The notes under the pieces were generated by a model. It worked only from the letters and a program-made list of their open reading frames with translations, did not search any database and was not told the DNA's origin. A DNA stretch of 64,000 nt, from positions 1 to 64,000 of the forward strand of contig CATQIB010000001.1 in the NCBI GenBank assembly GCA_958296185.1, in the 5' to 3' direction. This document shows, in pieces, positions 48,842 through 57,386 of the stretch (position 1 is its first letter; every line of letters begins with the position of its first letter). The DNA comes from an uncultured Mesonia sp. (GTDB lineage Bacteria > Bacteroidota > Bacteroidia > Flavobacteriales > Flavobacteriaceae). The translations under genes and the position numbers were made by a program.

Positions 48842-49279
48842 TCAATTAGTCACCACTAGGGTGTTGTTGTCTATTTTAGAAATACGATAAGCATACAAAG
48901 GGAACCTCAAATTCTCACCACTTATAAAATTCCCGGTAAACAATTCGTAGGTATTTTGTTCACAATCACAAACTAATCGGGTCCCTTCTAGCTGCATGGC
49001 ATAGCAATCAGATGAAATAGGGTGGTTAGGGTCTGAGGCGTCAAAAGCTACATAGGTGTTTGTGCCGGTGTTCATTACAACAATACCAACATTACCTTGG
49101 TTGGGTATAAAAACGGGATTAGCAGGATTTAACAAAGGCGTGTATTGTGGTAGTCTAAGATTTATTTCTAGATTTACAGGTGCCCCAGACAAGTAAGGAT
49201 TGTCTAAACGGCCATCATCAGAATCGCAACCCGCAAAAAGAAGGCAAGTTAAAAGCAAAAAATTGAGGTATTTCATCAT
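48842..49279 (-). CDS. Degenerate Rieske-fold lipoprotein
   Basis: 145 residues. Lipobox LFAGC (Cys18), then SDDGRLDNPYL. The C-terminal half follows a Rieske pattern: FDASDPNHPISSDC, then LVCDCEQNTYELFTG and a final strand region FPLYAYRISKIDNNTLVV. The iron-sulphur ligands (CxH and CxxH) are lost, so it probably holds no [2Fe-2S] cluster. Found near greA in relatives. Function unknown. Confidence 0.75.
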   Translation of the reverse strand: MMKYLNFLLLTCLLFAGCDSDDGRLDNPYLSGAPVNLEINLRLPQYTPLLNPANPVFIPNQGNVGIVVMNTGTNTYVAFDASDPNHPISSDCYAMQLEGTRLVCDCEQNTYELFTGNFISGENLRFPLYAYRISKIDNNTLVVTN

Positions 49280-49304
49280 AATAGTTTTTGTGTGCGAATA
49301 TAAA

Positions 49305-49335
49305 TTGTTTTACTGATTTAATTTTATTATCTTTG
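49305..49335 (+). promoter_or_regulatory. Promoter of greA
   Basis: TTG (49305-49307), 20 bp, TATCTTTG (49328-49335). A strong match to the Bacteroidota consensus, on the strand of greA. Confidence 0.7.
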
Positions 49336-49343
49336 GTCTTAAC

Positions 49344-49373
49344 GAATCCTATGCGAGTAGGATTCTTTTTTTT
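49344..49373 (+). terminator. Terminator-like hairpin in the greA leader
   Basis: GAATCCTA (49344-49351) pairs perfectly with TAGGATTC (49358-49365), followed by eight T. It sits about 9 bases after the promoter and 27 before the greA start. No plus-strand gene ends just upstream (the nearest ends at 48784), so it acts on the greA transcript itself as an attenuator. Confidence 0.7.
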
Positions 49374-49399
49374 ATAGTATAATTAATAACGATGAAGTT

Positions 49400-49873
49400 A
49401 TGAGTAAAGTATCTTATTACACTGCTGATGGTTTGAAAAAACTTAAAGCAGAGCTTGATCATTTAAGAGACGTTGAGCGTCCTAAAGCTTCGCAGGCTAT
49501 AGCAGAAGCTAGAGACAAAGGAGATTTAAGTGAGAATGCAGAGTATGACGCAGCTAAAGAAGCCCAAGGTTTATTAGAAATGAAAATTTCTAAACTAGAA
49601 GAGGTGGTTTCAAATGCGAGAGTAATTGATGAATCACAACTAGACACCTCAAAAATATTAATCCACTCTACGGTGAAGCTAAAAAACCTTGCCAATAATA
49701 TGGAGATGCAATATAAATTAGTAGCCCAAAGCGAAGCCGATTTGAAAGCCGGTAAAATTTCGGTAGATTCTCCTATTGGGAAAGGATTGTTGGGTAAGAA
49801 AGCAGGTGAAGAAGCTGAGATTCAAGTGCCTAATGGCAAGATTACTTTTGAAATCTTAGAAATTTCTAGGTAA
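49400..49873 (+). CDS. greA: Transcription elongation factor GreA
   Basis: 157 residues: N-terminal coiled coil with the tip acidic residues in DLSENAEYDAAKEAQ (about 41-55) and the C-terminal FKBP-like domain with SPIGKGLLGKKAGEEAEIQVP (about 123). It rescues backtracked RNA polymerase. Its leader contains a terminator hairpin, so its level may be set by early termination. Confidence 0.95.
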   Translation: MSKVSYYTADGLKKLKAELDHLRDVERPKASQAIAEARDKGDLSENAEYDAAKEAQGLLEMKISKLEEVVSNARVIDESQLDTSKILIHSTVKLKNLANNMEMQYKLVAQSEADLKAGKISVDSPIGKGLLGKKAGEEAEIQVPNGKITFEILEISR

Positions 49874-49895
49874 TTTATTAAATCTAAAATTTAGA

Positions 49896-49927
49896 AAGAG
49901 GCGGAGAGATATCTTCGCCTCTTTTTT
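49896..49927 (+). terminator. greA terminator
   Basis: AAGAGGCG (49896-49903) pairs with CGCCTCTT (49916-49923), inner pairs AGA/TCT, then T-run. Convergent with punA. Confidence 0.85.
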
Positions 49928-50736
49928 TATAAACTTGCGATGAGTTTACAGAATAAAGTGATCATTTGCGGCTCAGCTTGCTTAGCGGCTTGCATTATAC
50001 TTTTAATATTCACAGGTTTTAAATGGTCTGGATCACACAAATCGGTAATAACCGATAAAGCAATGACAGGTAGTTTTAAATGATTGGCTACAATAATTTC
50101 TGGTACGGTGCTCATTCCTACTGCATCGGCGCCAATCAGTTTCAAATACCTATACTCTGCCCTGGTTTCTAATTGCGGACCCTTTACTGCGGCATACACC
50201 CCTTGATGTAGCTTAATGTTTTCTTCCTTAGCTATTTTCATTAGCTTTTTGCGCATACCAGTGTCATAGGGATTACTCATATCTACAAAACGCTCTCCAT
50301 GTTTTGCAACACCTTTAAAAGCTAAAGGTGAATCTCCTAATAAGTTAATATGATCTTCAAGAAGCATTAAGTCGCTGGTCTTATAATTCAAATTTAAACC
50401 GCCAGCTGCATTAGATACCAATAAGTGTTTCACCCCTAGATTTTTCATTATACGTACCGGGTAAGTCACATCCCGTAAAGTATAGCCTTCATAAAAATGA
50501 AATCGCCCTTGCATAACCATAATTTTCTTTCCGCTTAACTCACCATATATAAGTTTCCCCTTATGAAATTCAACAGTTGCGGTAGGAAAATGCGGAATAT
50601 GATTGTAAGATACCTCTTGAATAATATTGATATGATTCACAAAATCGCTCAATCCGCTACCTAATATGATACCAATTTCTGGTACCTCAAAACCTTTCTC
50701 TTTTAAATAGACAGAAGTCTCATTAATAAAACGCAT
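49927..50736 (-). CDS. punA: Purine-nucleoside phosphorylase
   Basis: 269 residues. Phosphate site GIILGSGLSDF (about 22), VMQGRFHFYEGY (about 75), HLLVSNAAGGLN (about 107) and GADAVGMSTVPEIIVANH (about 182). Trimeric PNP class, splitting inosine and guanosine. Starts at ATG 50736. Confidence 0.95.
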   Translation of the reverse strand: MRFINETSVYLKEKGFEVPEIGIILGSGLSDFVNHINIIQEVSYNHIPHFPTATVEFHKGKLIYGELSGKKIMVMQGRFHFYEGYTLRDVTYPVRIMKNLGVKHLLVSNAAGGLNLNYKTSDLMLLEDHINLLGDSPLAFKGVAKHGERFVDMSNPYDTGMRKKLMKIAKEENIKLHQGVYAAVKGPQLETRAEYRYLKLIGADAVGMSTVPEIIVANHLKLPVIALSVITDLCDPDHLKPVNIKSIMQAAKQAEPQMITLFCKLIASL

Positions 50737-50977
50737 AATTTTTAACCTTTAAATTAAGATTAAAGGTACAAAATTGATCTTTAACTACAGATAATAGTTT
50801 TATGACGACGAAAAACAACCTTAAATCGATTTTACAAGTACTTTATCTAGAGTGATTTATCTGTATAAAGTTATTTTAATTCACTGAAATACAATATGTT
50901 AAAAAAATATTAAAAAATTGTTTGTTATTTATCCGAAATAAAATACCTTTAATCGTGTAAAAATTAAGATAATCGAT

Positions 50978-50985
50978 TATTTTTG
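50978..50985 (+). promoter_or_regulatory. -7 box of the 1354-residue secreted protein
   Basis: TATTTTTG lies 32 bases before the start at 51018. No TTG at -33. Confidence 0.45.
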
Positions 50986-51017
50986 CCATCGATTTTAAGA
51001 ATAAATTAGGAGTTGCT

Positions 51018-54000
51018 ATGAAATATGCTGTGTTGGTTGTTTTTTTGATCTTCAATATTGGATTTAGTCAGAATGTGCAGGTAGATGTGAATACATATAA
51101 TGCACAAGACTTAAGTGAAATGTTATTGAATAATGCGTGTTCTAGTTTATTCAATGCCGAGATGTCATCCAGTCAAGCAGTTGGTTATTTTTCTCATAAC
51201 AACAGTAATTTTCCTATTGAGGAAGGCGTGATTATTCGAAGTGGAAACGCAAAGCATAGCGAAGGTCCGTTTTCAGGGAACCACCTGAGTTCTCAAATAA
51301 ATCAAAATACTAATGCCTACTTAGAAAATTTAAATGCTGCCTCGGGGCAACACGCTCAAATTACCGACGTGGCATTTTTATCATTTGAGTTTGTTCCGTT
51401 GTCTCATGACTTCAGTTTTAACTTTGTCTTTGCTTCAAATGAGTATGGGCAGTGGCAATGTGTATCTAGTGATGTTTTTGCGTTTTTATTGACCAATCTT
51501 AACACTGGTCAATCACAAAACCTAGCGGTAATACCCGGAACAACTACCCCTGTTTCCGTAAAGAATATAAAAGACAAGGCTTATAACAATTCTTGTTCAT
51601 CAGATAATAAACATTTGTTTGGTGAATATTTGGTAAATAAACCCAATGCTGGTTTAAATATGCGCGGGTATACCAAGGTGATGAAAGCCTCGGCTCAAAT
51701 TGTCCCAGGTGATACCTATAAAATAGAGCTTTTAATAGCAGATTCTAACGATGCTAATTTTGATTCGGCCATTTTTTTGGAGGCGGGTAGTTTTCAAACC
51801 AATGTAAATCTTGGAGACGATGAAGCTATTTGTTTGGGGCAATCTAAAACCTTGACTACGGGATTAGATACTCAGCTTTATAACCATACATGGAAAATGA
51901 ATGGTAGCGTGGTGAACTACACCAATACCAATACCCTTACGGTGACCAATCCTGGGGATTATAGTGTTGAGGTTACCGAAAATAATACAGGTTGTCTTTT
52001 AACCGACGAGATACAATTGACACAAGTGCAAATAAATGAAGCTAATAATTTAAAGATATGTTACGACAATCGAGCTAATTATTTCTGGGATTTAACCGTC
52101 AATAATCACCAGATTCTAGGTGTGTCGCCATCAGATTATGAGCTTTTTTATTACGCCAGTTTGCAAGATTTGAATAATGATTTACCTATACCTGCAGCAA
52201 ATACTTCAGCTTTTGCGGGTACACCCAACCAAAGTGTTTACATCAAACTGAAAGCTAAAAATAATAATAATTGGTGTACCCAAATCATCGACTTTAAGTT
52301 AGAAGTAGCCGATAAAATTCACTTAGGGCCGTTAGAAGATATTCAACTGTGCGATATCACAAAAACACATCTGGTAGATCTCACTCAGGTAAACGAAGAT
52401 TTAGTAGGCTACACCCAAAACTATATGTTTGCATATTATTACAGTCAAGCTGATTTGGAAGCTGGTCAAAATGAGATCCAAAATTACCGAGCCTTTTCTG
52501 TTTCCCCTAGTCGACGCTCAAATAACCAGAACATCTATGTAAAAGTAACCGATAGATATATGCCCGAGTGTTACGTATTTACCAGTTTTCAAATTCAAGT
52601 AAATGGATTGCCTTTGGTAGATGAATTGCCCGATGTTATTGAGTGTAGTACTTACACTTTGCCCCCCTTGACACACGGTAATTATTTTACCCGAGCGCAA
52701 GGTGGCGGAACCCCGCTTTTTGCAGGCGACATAATAGATGAAAGCGGAACCTATTATATTTATAACGGTCCAACAGATGCAGGTTGTTATAACCAAAGCA
52801 GTTTTACGGTTCAACTCATTGAAGAGTATGGTATAAAAGATGAATACTGCGAATTTATGCGGGTTCCATCTCCACCTGCGGGCAATTTTTATACTTTGCC
52901 TGGTGGACCATCTGGTGGCGGAAAAATAATTCCGCCGGGTACCATCTATTATAATGACGCTAGCATTCATTATTATGCCGAAGTGAATGGTGTATTCTGT
53001 AAAGAAGATACCTTTTCTTTTCAGGTTTTTCCTTTGCCTCCAGTAGATCAACCAGCAGATGTAATTACCTGTAACAGTTACACCTTACCCGCCTTGACTC
53101 ATGGTGATTATTACACACAGTCTGGCGGTGCGGGTGACCAATTGTTACCAGGAACAGTCATCACCGAGACCACTACGCTTTATGCCTTTAACTTTGATGG
53201 TAGATGCGCAAACGAATCAGAATTCACTGTATTCATAACCCCTCGATTTGACGATGTTGTCTCCTGTGGAGCTTTTCAACTTCCCGAGGTCGAAGTAGGT
53301 GGTTTTTATAGCTTACCCAACGGTCAAGGAAACTTACTCACACCAACTACTAAAATTAAGTTTTCTCAGACTATATATTATTTTGCAGAAACCACTACAT
53401 CGCCAAATTGTACAACAAACCAAAGCTTTGAGGTGACAATTTTTGATAAACCTAAGGTAGACACTTTGCCTAATGTGGTGCAGTGTGCAAGCACTCCTTA
53501 TGTTTTGCCTCCTTTGCAAGATGGTGAATACTTTACAGAGAAAAAACGGGGTGGGCAAATGCTAACTCCAGGCGATGTGATAGCAGAATCACAAACCATC
53601 TTTATCAATAATGCTACCACTACTTGTATGAGCGAGACCTCTTTTACCGTAACTTTAATTCCCTTACCCGTGGTGCCTAATTTTGCCGATGTTTATACTT
53701 GTGATACTTACGAATTGCCAGAGATAACAGGTGCAAAATACTTTAGTGGCCCTAATGGAAGTGGAAGTGAATACTTTTCAGGTGACCTAATTCATTCTAC
53801 TCAGAAGTTATTTTTGTATAAAGAGTCTAGCAGTTTAGTGGGTTGCGACAATGAAGATTCTTTTACCGTATATGTAGAGGGCGTAGAGGCAACTCAATTA
53901 CCTGATGTTCTTGCTTGTGAGACTTTTGTATTACCTCGATTAGCAGTAGGGGAGTATTTTACAGAACCTTATGCTAAGGGGCAGAAACTTGAACCTGGAA

Positions 54001-55082
54001 CCGAAATTAAAGAGAGTAAAACAGTATATATTTTTGCTCAAAAAGGAGATCGATTTACGTGTTTTGATCAAACCACTTTTAGGGTAGAAGTAGAACCTAA
54101 AATAGATTTAAGCGCTTTTGAGCACTATACGCACTGCGGAGAATTATATCTGCCAGATCTGGCTCAAGAAAATCAAGATTTTAGGTTTTTTGTAGATCCT
54201 AATTTCAGTAAACCTGTAAGTCCAAATGCTTTGCGATTAACAAAACCAGGAAAGTATATTTTTTATGTACAAGCCTCTTCTACTTTAATGGATGGTTGCA
54301 TAAGTGAAGGCCGATTCGAGATAGAAATATTCCCGATAAAACAACTTAACATAGAACCGGCTGCTATATGTTTAGACCCAGCAACAGGTGAACTATTGTC
54401 TACAGCTTTTCTAGAAACAGGACTTGATCCAAATAAGTACAATGTCTACTGGTACCTGGAAAATCAACTGGTGCATGAAGGAGTTAACTTTGAGGTTACT
54501 CAGGCAGGAACTTTTGAAATAGAGGTAGAGTTAAAAGAGATTAGCTCTGTCGAGGATTGTGGCTATTACGCAACCCAGGTTCAGGTTTATGCCTCTAGCC
54601 GACCAGAGATTAAAGTTAATGTGTCTGAGCCCTTTTCTGGGGGAGCAGAGGTTTTTGTTGAGGTGGTAAAAGCTGAAGGTGAAATGATGTACCAAATCGA
54701 TGATCAGCCTTACCAAGAAAGTCCTTATTTTACCGGAGTAGCTTCTGGCCCTCATTTGGTACGGGCTAAAGGTAAATATGCCGATTGTGGCGAGGTAGTT
54801 AAAGAGATTCAAGTTATTAATTATCCTAAATTTTTCACCCCCAATACCGATGGAATAAACGATTATTGGAATATTAACGATATGTACGATTATCCAGAGG
54901 CTAAAATTTATATTTACGATCGTTTTGGTAAATTAATTACTTCTACCAATCCGCGAAAGCGAGGTTGGGACGGTTCTTTTAACGGAAAACAAATGCCGTC
55001 TGCAGATTATTGGTTTCAAGTAGAGTATAAATATCAAGGAAATATAAAGGTGTTTAAATCACACTTTACGCTTAAAAGATAG
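51018..55082 (+). CDS. Choice-of-anchor L repeat protein with type B T9SS sorting domain
   Basis: 1354 residues. Signal peptide ending IGFSQ (about 18). Choice-of-anchor L domain about 30-260 (SGNAKHSEGPFSGNHLSSQ, FVFASNEYGQWQCVSSDVFA). An Ig-like stretch about 262-335. From about 534 to 1100 at least seven repeats of 65-140 residues, each with Cys and the pattern LPxV..C..Y.LPxLxxGxYFT. The last 83 residues are the type B sorting domain (gliding motility-associated C-terminal domain): FTPNTDGINDYW and IYDRFGKLI. Exported by the T9SS to the surface; probably an adhesin. Confidence 0.93.
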   Translation: MKYAVLVVFLIFNIGFSQNVQVDVNTYNAQDLSEMLLNNACSSLFNAEMSSSQAVGYFSHNNSNFPIEEGVIIRSGNAKHSEGPFSGNHLSSQINQNTNAYLENLNAASGQHAQITDVAFLSFEFVPLSHDFSFNFVFASNEYGQWQCVSSDVFAFLLTNLNTGQSQNLAVIPGTTTPVSVKNIKDKAYNNSCSSDNKHLFGEYLVNKPNAGLNMRGYTKVMKASAQIVPGDTYKIELLIADSNDANFDSAIFLEAGSFQTNVNLGDDEAICLGQSKTLTTGLDTQLYNHTWKMNGSVVNYTNTNTLTVTNPGDYSVEVTENNTGCLLTDEIQLTQVQINEANNLKICYDNRANYFWDLTVNNHQILGVSPSDYELFYYASLQDLNNDLPIPAANTSAFAGTPNQSVYIKLKAKNNNNWCTQIIDFKLEVADKIHLGPLEDIQLCDITKTHLVDLTQVNEDLVGYTQNYMFAYYYSQADLEAGQNEIQNYRAFSVSPSRRSNNQNIYVKVTDRYMPECYVFTSFQIQVNGLPLVDELPDVIECSTYTLPPLTHGNYFTRAQGGGTPLFAGDIIDESGTYYIYNGPTDAGCYNQSSFTVQLIEEYGIKDEYCEFMRVPSPPAGNFYTLPGGPSGGGKIIPPGTIYYNDASIHYYAEVNGVFCKEDTFSFQVFPLPPVDQPADVITCNSYTLPALTHGDYYTQSGGAGDQLLPGTVITETTTLYAFNFDGRCANESEFTVFITPRFDDVVSCGAFQLPEVEVGGFYSLPNGQGNLLTPTTKIKFSQTIYYFAETTTSPNCTTNQSFEVTIFDKPKVDTLPNVVQCASTPYVLPPLQDGEYFTEKKRGGQMLTPGDVIAESQTIFINNATTTCMSETSFTVTLIPLPVVPNFADVYTCDTYELPEITGAKYFSGPNGSGSEYFSGDLIHSTQKLFLYKESSSLVGCDNEDSFTVYVEGVEATQLPDVLACETFVLPRLAVGEYFTEPYAKGQKLEPGTEIKESKTVYIFAQKGDRFTCFDQTTFRVEVEPKIDLSAFEHYTHCGELYLPDLAQENQDFRFFVDPNFSKPVSPNALRLTKPGKYIFYVQASSTLMDGCISEGRFEIEIFPIKQLNIEPAAICLDPATGELLSTAFLETGLDPNKYNVYWYLENQLVHEGVNFEVTQAGTFEIEVELKEISSVEDCGYYATQVQVYASSRPEIKVNVSEPFSGGAEVFVEVVKAEGEMMYQIDDQPYQESPYFTGVASGPHLVRAKGKYADCGEVVKEIQVINYPKFFTPNTDGINDYWNINDMYDYPEAKIYIYDRFGKLITSTNPRKRGWDGSFNGKQMPSADYWFQVEYKYQGNIKVFKSHFTLKR

Positions 55083-55115
55083 TCCTGATTATTTAATTTT
55101 TCTCACCCAATAAAC

Positions 55116-55154
55116 AATGGTTAAATACCTATGAATTAAACCATTATATTTTTT
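55116..55154 (+). terminator. Terminator of the secreted protein gene
   Basis: AATGGTTAAAT (55116-55126) pairs with ATTAAACCATT (55135-55145) with one mismatch, then a T-run. Confidence 0.7.
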
Positions 55155-55194
55155 CTGTTTAACGTTTTTATTCTAACTTAAAGAAAAAAAAGTT

Positions 55195-55353
55195 ATGAAT
55201 CCGAACAGTTAAAAAAAATCAGATCAAGAAAAAGATGAATTTATTCTAGCCGATATGCACTAAAATGGTGTTTACTTTGATGAGTCTGTGCTAAGACCTC
55301 TATCGGCCAAAGCACCAGCTAAGAAAAATACTAATAAAAGATTAGAGAAGTGA
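55195..55353 (+). pseudogene. Decayed small gene with two in-frame TAA codons
   Basis: A frame opening at ATG 55195 reads NPNS-stop-KKSDQEKDEFILADMH-stop-NGVYFDESVLRPLSAKAP and ends at TGA 55353. Both internal stops are TAA, which single C-to-T changes from CAA would produce, and the sequence between is protein-like. No homologue recognised. The reading then appears to continue in the next frame for about 15 codons (VIIGGLKMGLTSLKF), suggesting an additional indel. Confidence 0.45.
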
Positions 55354-55705
55354 TTATTGGCGGACTAAAAATGGGACTAACCAGTCTAAAATTTTAATTT
55401 GCAAATGTTTGAATACATTATATGCCCTTGGTATTATTGAGTCATTACTAGGAAAGGTTAAACAATTATCCTATTTTAATTGCATCTTGTCTTGATTGGT
55501 TTGTAAAAGCGAAAAATCATATATAAATTGGTTTATTTGTACTACTAACCCTAAGAATATAATTTTTACCGATACATTTATCATATAAACTTAGTAATTG
55601 AGATAAAACTTTAAAATTTTTAACTTTTAGATGTTATTCTTTTTATTCTTGCAATTGTGTTTGGTCAAGCATCTAAAAAAAGTATAATTAAATTTAAAAA
55701 ATAAA
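55354..55705. other. AT-rich stretch without an intact gene
   Basis: About 350 bases. Apart from a signal-peptide-like fragment in one frame (DVILFILAIVFGQA near 55630-55675), I see no coding frame of useful length, no RNA fold and no mobile-element ends. It looks like eroded coding sequence. Confidence 0.5.
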
Positions 55706-55786
55706 ATGAAAAATTTATTTAGAGTACCTTTTGTTAGGTTGTTAGCAAGTATGGTTTTTGCTACTTGTAGTAAGGAAGACTATTAA
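55706..55786 (+). pseudogene. Orphan lipoprotein leader (26 residues)
   Basis: ATG 55706 to TAA 55786 encodes KNLFRVPFVRLLASMVFATC followed by SKEDY: a complete lipoprotein signal peptide with lipobox and a stop five residues later. Most likely the 5' stub of a deleted lipoprotein gene. Confidence 0.45.
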
Positions 55787-55791
55787 GAATA

Positions 55792-55968
55792 ATGAATAAA
55801 GACCGCGATATTTCTATTTTTTCCGTAGCTATATTACTTTTTATAGCTTTAAAACTATTTGGAGTTATTAATTTTCATTCAGTTACAGGTATATTTTTTG
55901 CCGTATTAATTATAATTCCTGTAATTTTAAGAGTGATTAGACTTGCCTTGCAGAATTATCGAAAATAA
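55792..55968 (+). CDS. Small membrane protein (58 residues), unknown
   Basis: A frame from ATG 55792 to TAA 55968. Charged N-terminus (NKDRD), then two hydrophobic helices (about 9-24 and 31-50, VAILLFIALKLFG and IFFAVLIIIPVILRV), basic end. It sits 5 bases before the next gene, so the two are probably co-expressed. No family recognised. Confidence 0.6.
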   Translation: MNKDRDISIFSVAILLFIALKLFGVINFHSVTGIFFAVLIIIPVILRVIRLALQNYRK

Positions 55969-55973
55969 AATAA

Positions 55974-56726
55974 ATGAATTATAGAATTTTATATTCAGTT
56001 AATACGCTAGTGGTTGTTTTTATGGCAATTAGCGTATTGGCTTCTTGTCAGAATAAAGCAAGAAGTGTGAAGCTTATAGATGAAGTGTATAGCGATTCTA
56101 TTAGCTATACTATCTATGAAGGTAAAAATAAAACGAATGCAGATAATGATATTCAGTGTGCAAAATATTATTCCTATAAAAAACTAGAAAATGGTTATGA
56201 TGTAAGAGGAGCAGATTTGCGACATTTAATTTCTTTTCTTCAAGATGTTGATTTAAAAGATGTTATTGTTGATACCAGCATTGACAAAAATTTTTACACT
56301 TTAGAGTATAGAGGCCAAAATGCTACAGCGCATAGAAACCATATATTAAAAAGGTTTCTTGATTATTATGATTTACATATAAATAAAAATCAAAAGTTAG
56401 AGAAAGGCTATATTTTAGGTCTAGAAAATGATAAAATAAAGATTTATCTGGCAGAAAACAATCAAAACACTAGTGTAGAGCAAAACGGCAGCATAGTTAA
56501 TATGCGTAATGCTAATTTAAAAATATTAGCCAGTGTTATTCAAGATCTATATGGGGTAAAGGTTAATACGGGTAAAGGGCGAGAAAATTTACAAGGATAT
56601 AATATAAACTTTGATTCAGGTATGTCTATTACTTCGTTACAAAACTTTTTAAATGAAAAATATGGTATTCAATTTGAAGAAGAGCAATTTAGTGTGTTGA
56701 AGTATAAGTTGACAAAGAAAGACTAA
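55974..56726 (+). CDS. Lipoprotein with two secretin-N-like modules, unknown
   Basis: 250 residues. Lipobox SVLASC (Cys25). Two similar halves: GADLRHLISFLQDVDLKDVI (about 78) and NANLKILASVIQDLYGVKV (about 178), each a helix-plus-strands unit seen in STN/secretin N-terminal and DUF3738-like domains. Convergent with the T2SS/T4P-like operon. It could be a partner of its secretin, but this is inference. Confidence 0.6.
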   Translation: MNYRILYSVNTLVVVFMAISVLASCQNKARSVKLIDEVYSDSISYTIYEGKNKTNADNDIQCAKYYSYKKLENGYDVRGADLRHLISFLQDVDLKDVIVDTSIDKNFYTLEYRGQNATAHRNHILKRFLDYYDLHINKNQKLEKGYILGLENDKIKIYLAENNQNTSVEQNGSIVNMRNANLKILASVIQDLYGVKVNTGKGRENLQGYNINFDSGMSITSLQNFLNEKYGIQFEEEQFSVLKYKLTKKD

Positions 56727-56864
56727 TGAATTGCTTACACAAAGCTATTAAGTTATTCTATTCTTTCTGTGGTTGTCTCCTTGAATCTTATTTTTTTGCA
56801 CATTCTTATATTTATCCACATTTAAAAAACCACTAGCATATTCGAGAGCTATTTTAAATAAGTC

Positions 56865-57386
56865 CTATTCACGATTGCTGAAATTCCTCAGCAAGACTTC
56901 CGCTTGTAAGTAATTAGAGTTCTTTTTAAAGTCCCTCTTCTTTGCCAGACGAAGGTTGATAATTTCTCCAAAACGAGTTTTTTGTTCCAAATGATGAATT
57001 AACTTTAAAATAGAATTATAATCTCCTTGGATCGTAAAAGAGTAGGATTTGGTAATTAAATTATCTTGCTCATACTGATGAGGTTCTATAAAACTGGTAA
57101 TATCCAAATTGTTTTCCTCTGCATATCGGTTTAAAGTTTTCAAAAGGTTGTTTTGAAGAGAGCTTTCCTTGAGCTGGTATTTTGTGAGGATAGAATCATA
57201 GTAACGTTCTTTTTGCTTCAATAAAGAAAACTGCTTTGGTATATTTTTAAAAATAGCTTCTTCTTGTAGAAGTTTCTCTTTCTGCTTCTTTAATTCTAAA
57301 GTTTTAGAAAATGCAAATTCATAACAGATAAAAAGGCTTAATATAAAACCAACTACTAGTAAGATATTTTTATATTTTTTAATCAT
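56865..57386 (-). CDS. PilO/GspM-like assembly protein
   Basis: 173 residues from ATG 57386. One membrane helix (about 8-25), a coiled-coil segment (about 29-75), and a small C-terminal alpha/beta domain including YSFTIQGDYNSILKLIHHL, the PilO pattern. It overlaps the PilN-like gene by 8 bases, as pilN-pilO often do. Last gene of the operon. Confidence 0.75.
   Translation of the reverse strand: MIKKYKNILLVVGFILSLFICYEFAFSKTLELKKQKEKLLQEEAIFKNIPKQFSLLKQKERYYDSILTKYQLKESSLQNNLLKTLNRYAEENNLDITSFIEPHQYEQDNLITKSYSFTIQGDYNSILKLIHHLEQKTRFGEIINLRLAKKRDFKKNSNYLQAEVLLRNFSNRE

Noticed and set aside
55195..55353. Use of TAA as a sense codon or readthrough
   Set aside because: All other genes in the window use TAA as a normal stop; decay is simpler.
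56727..56864. Intergenic gap between the lipoprotein and the PilO-like gene as a terminator
   Set aside because: No stem with a clear T-run was found.
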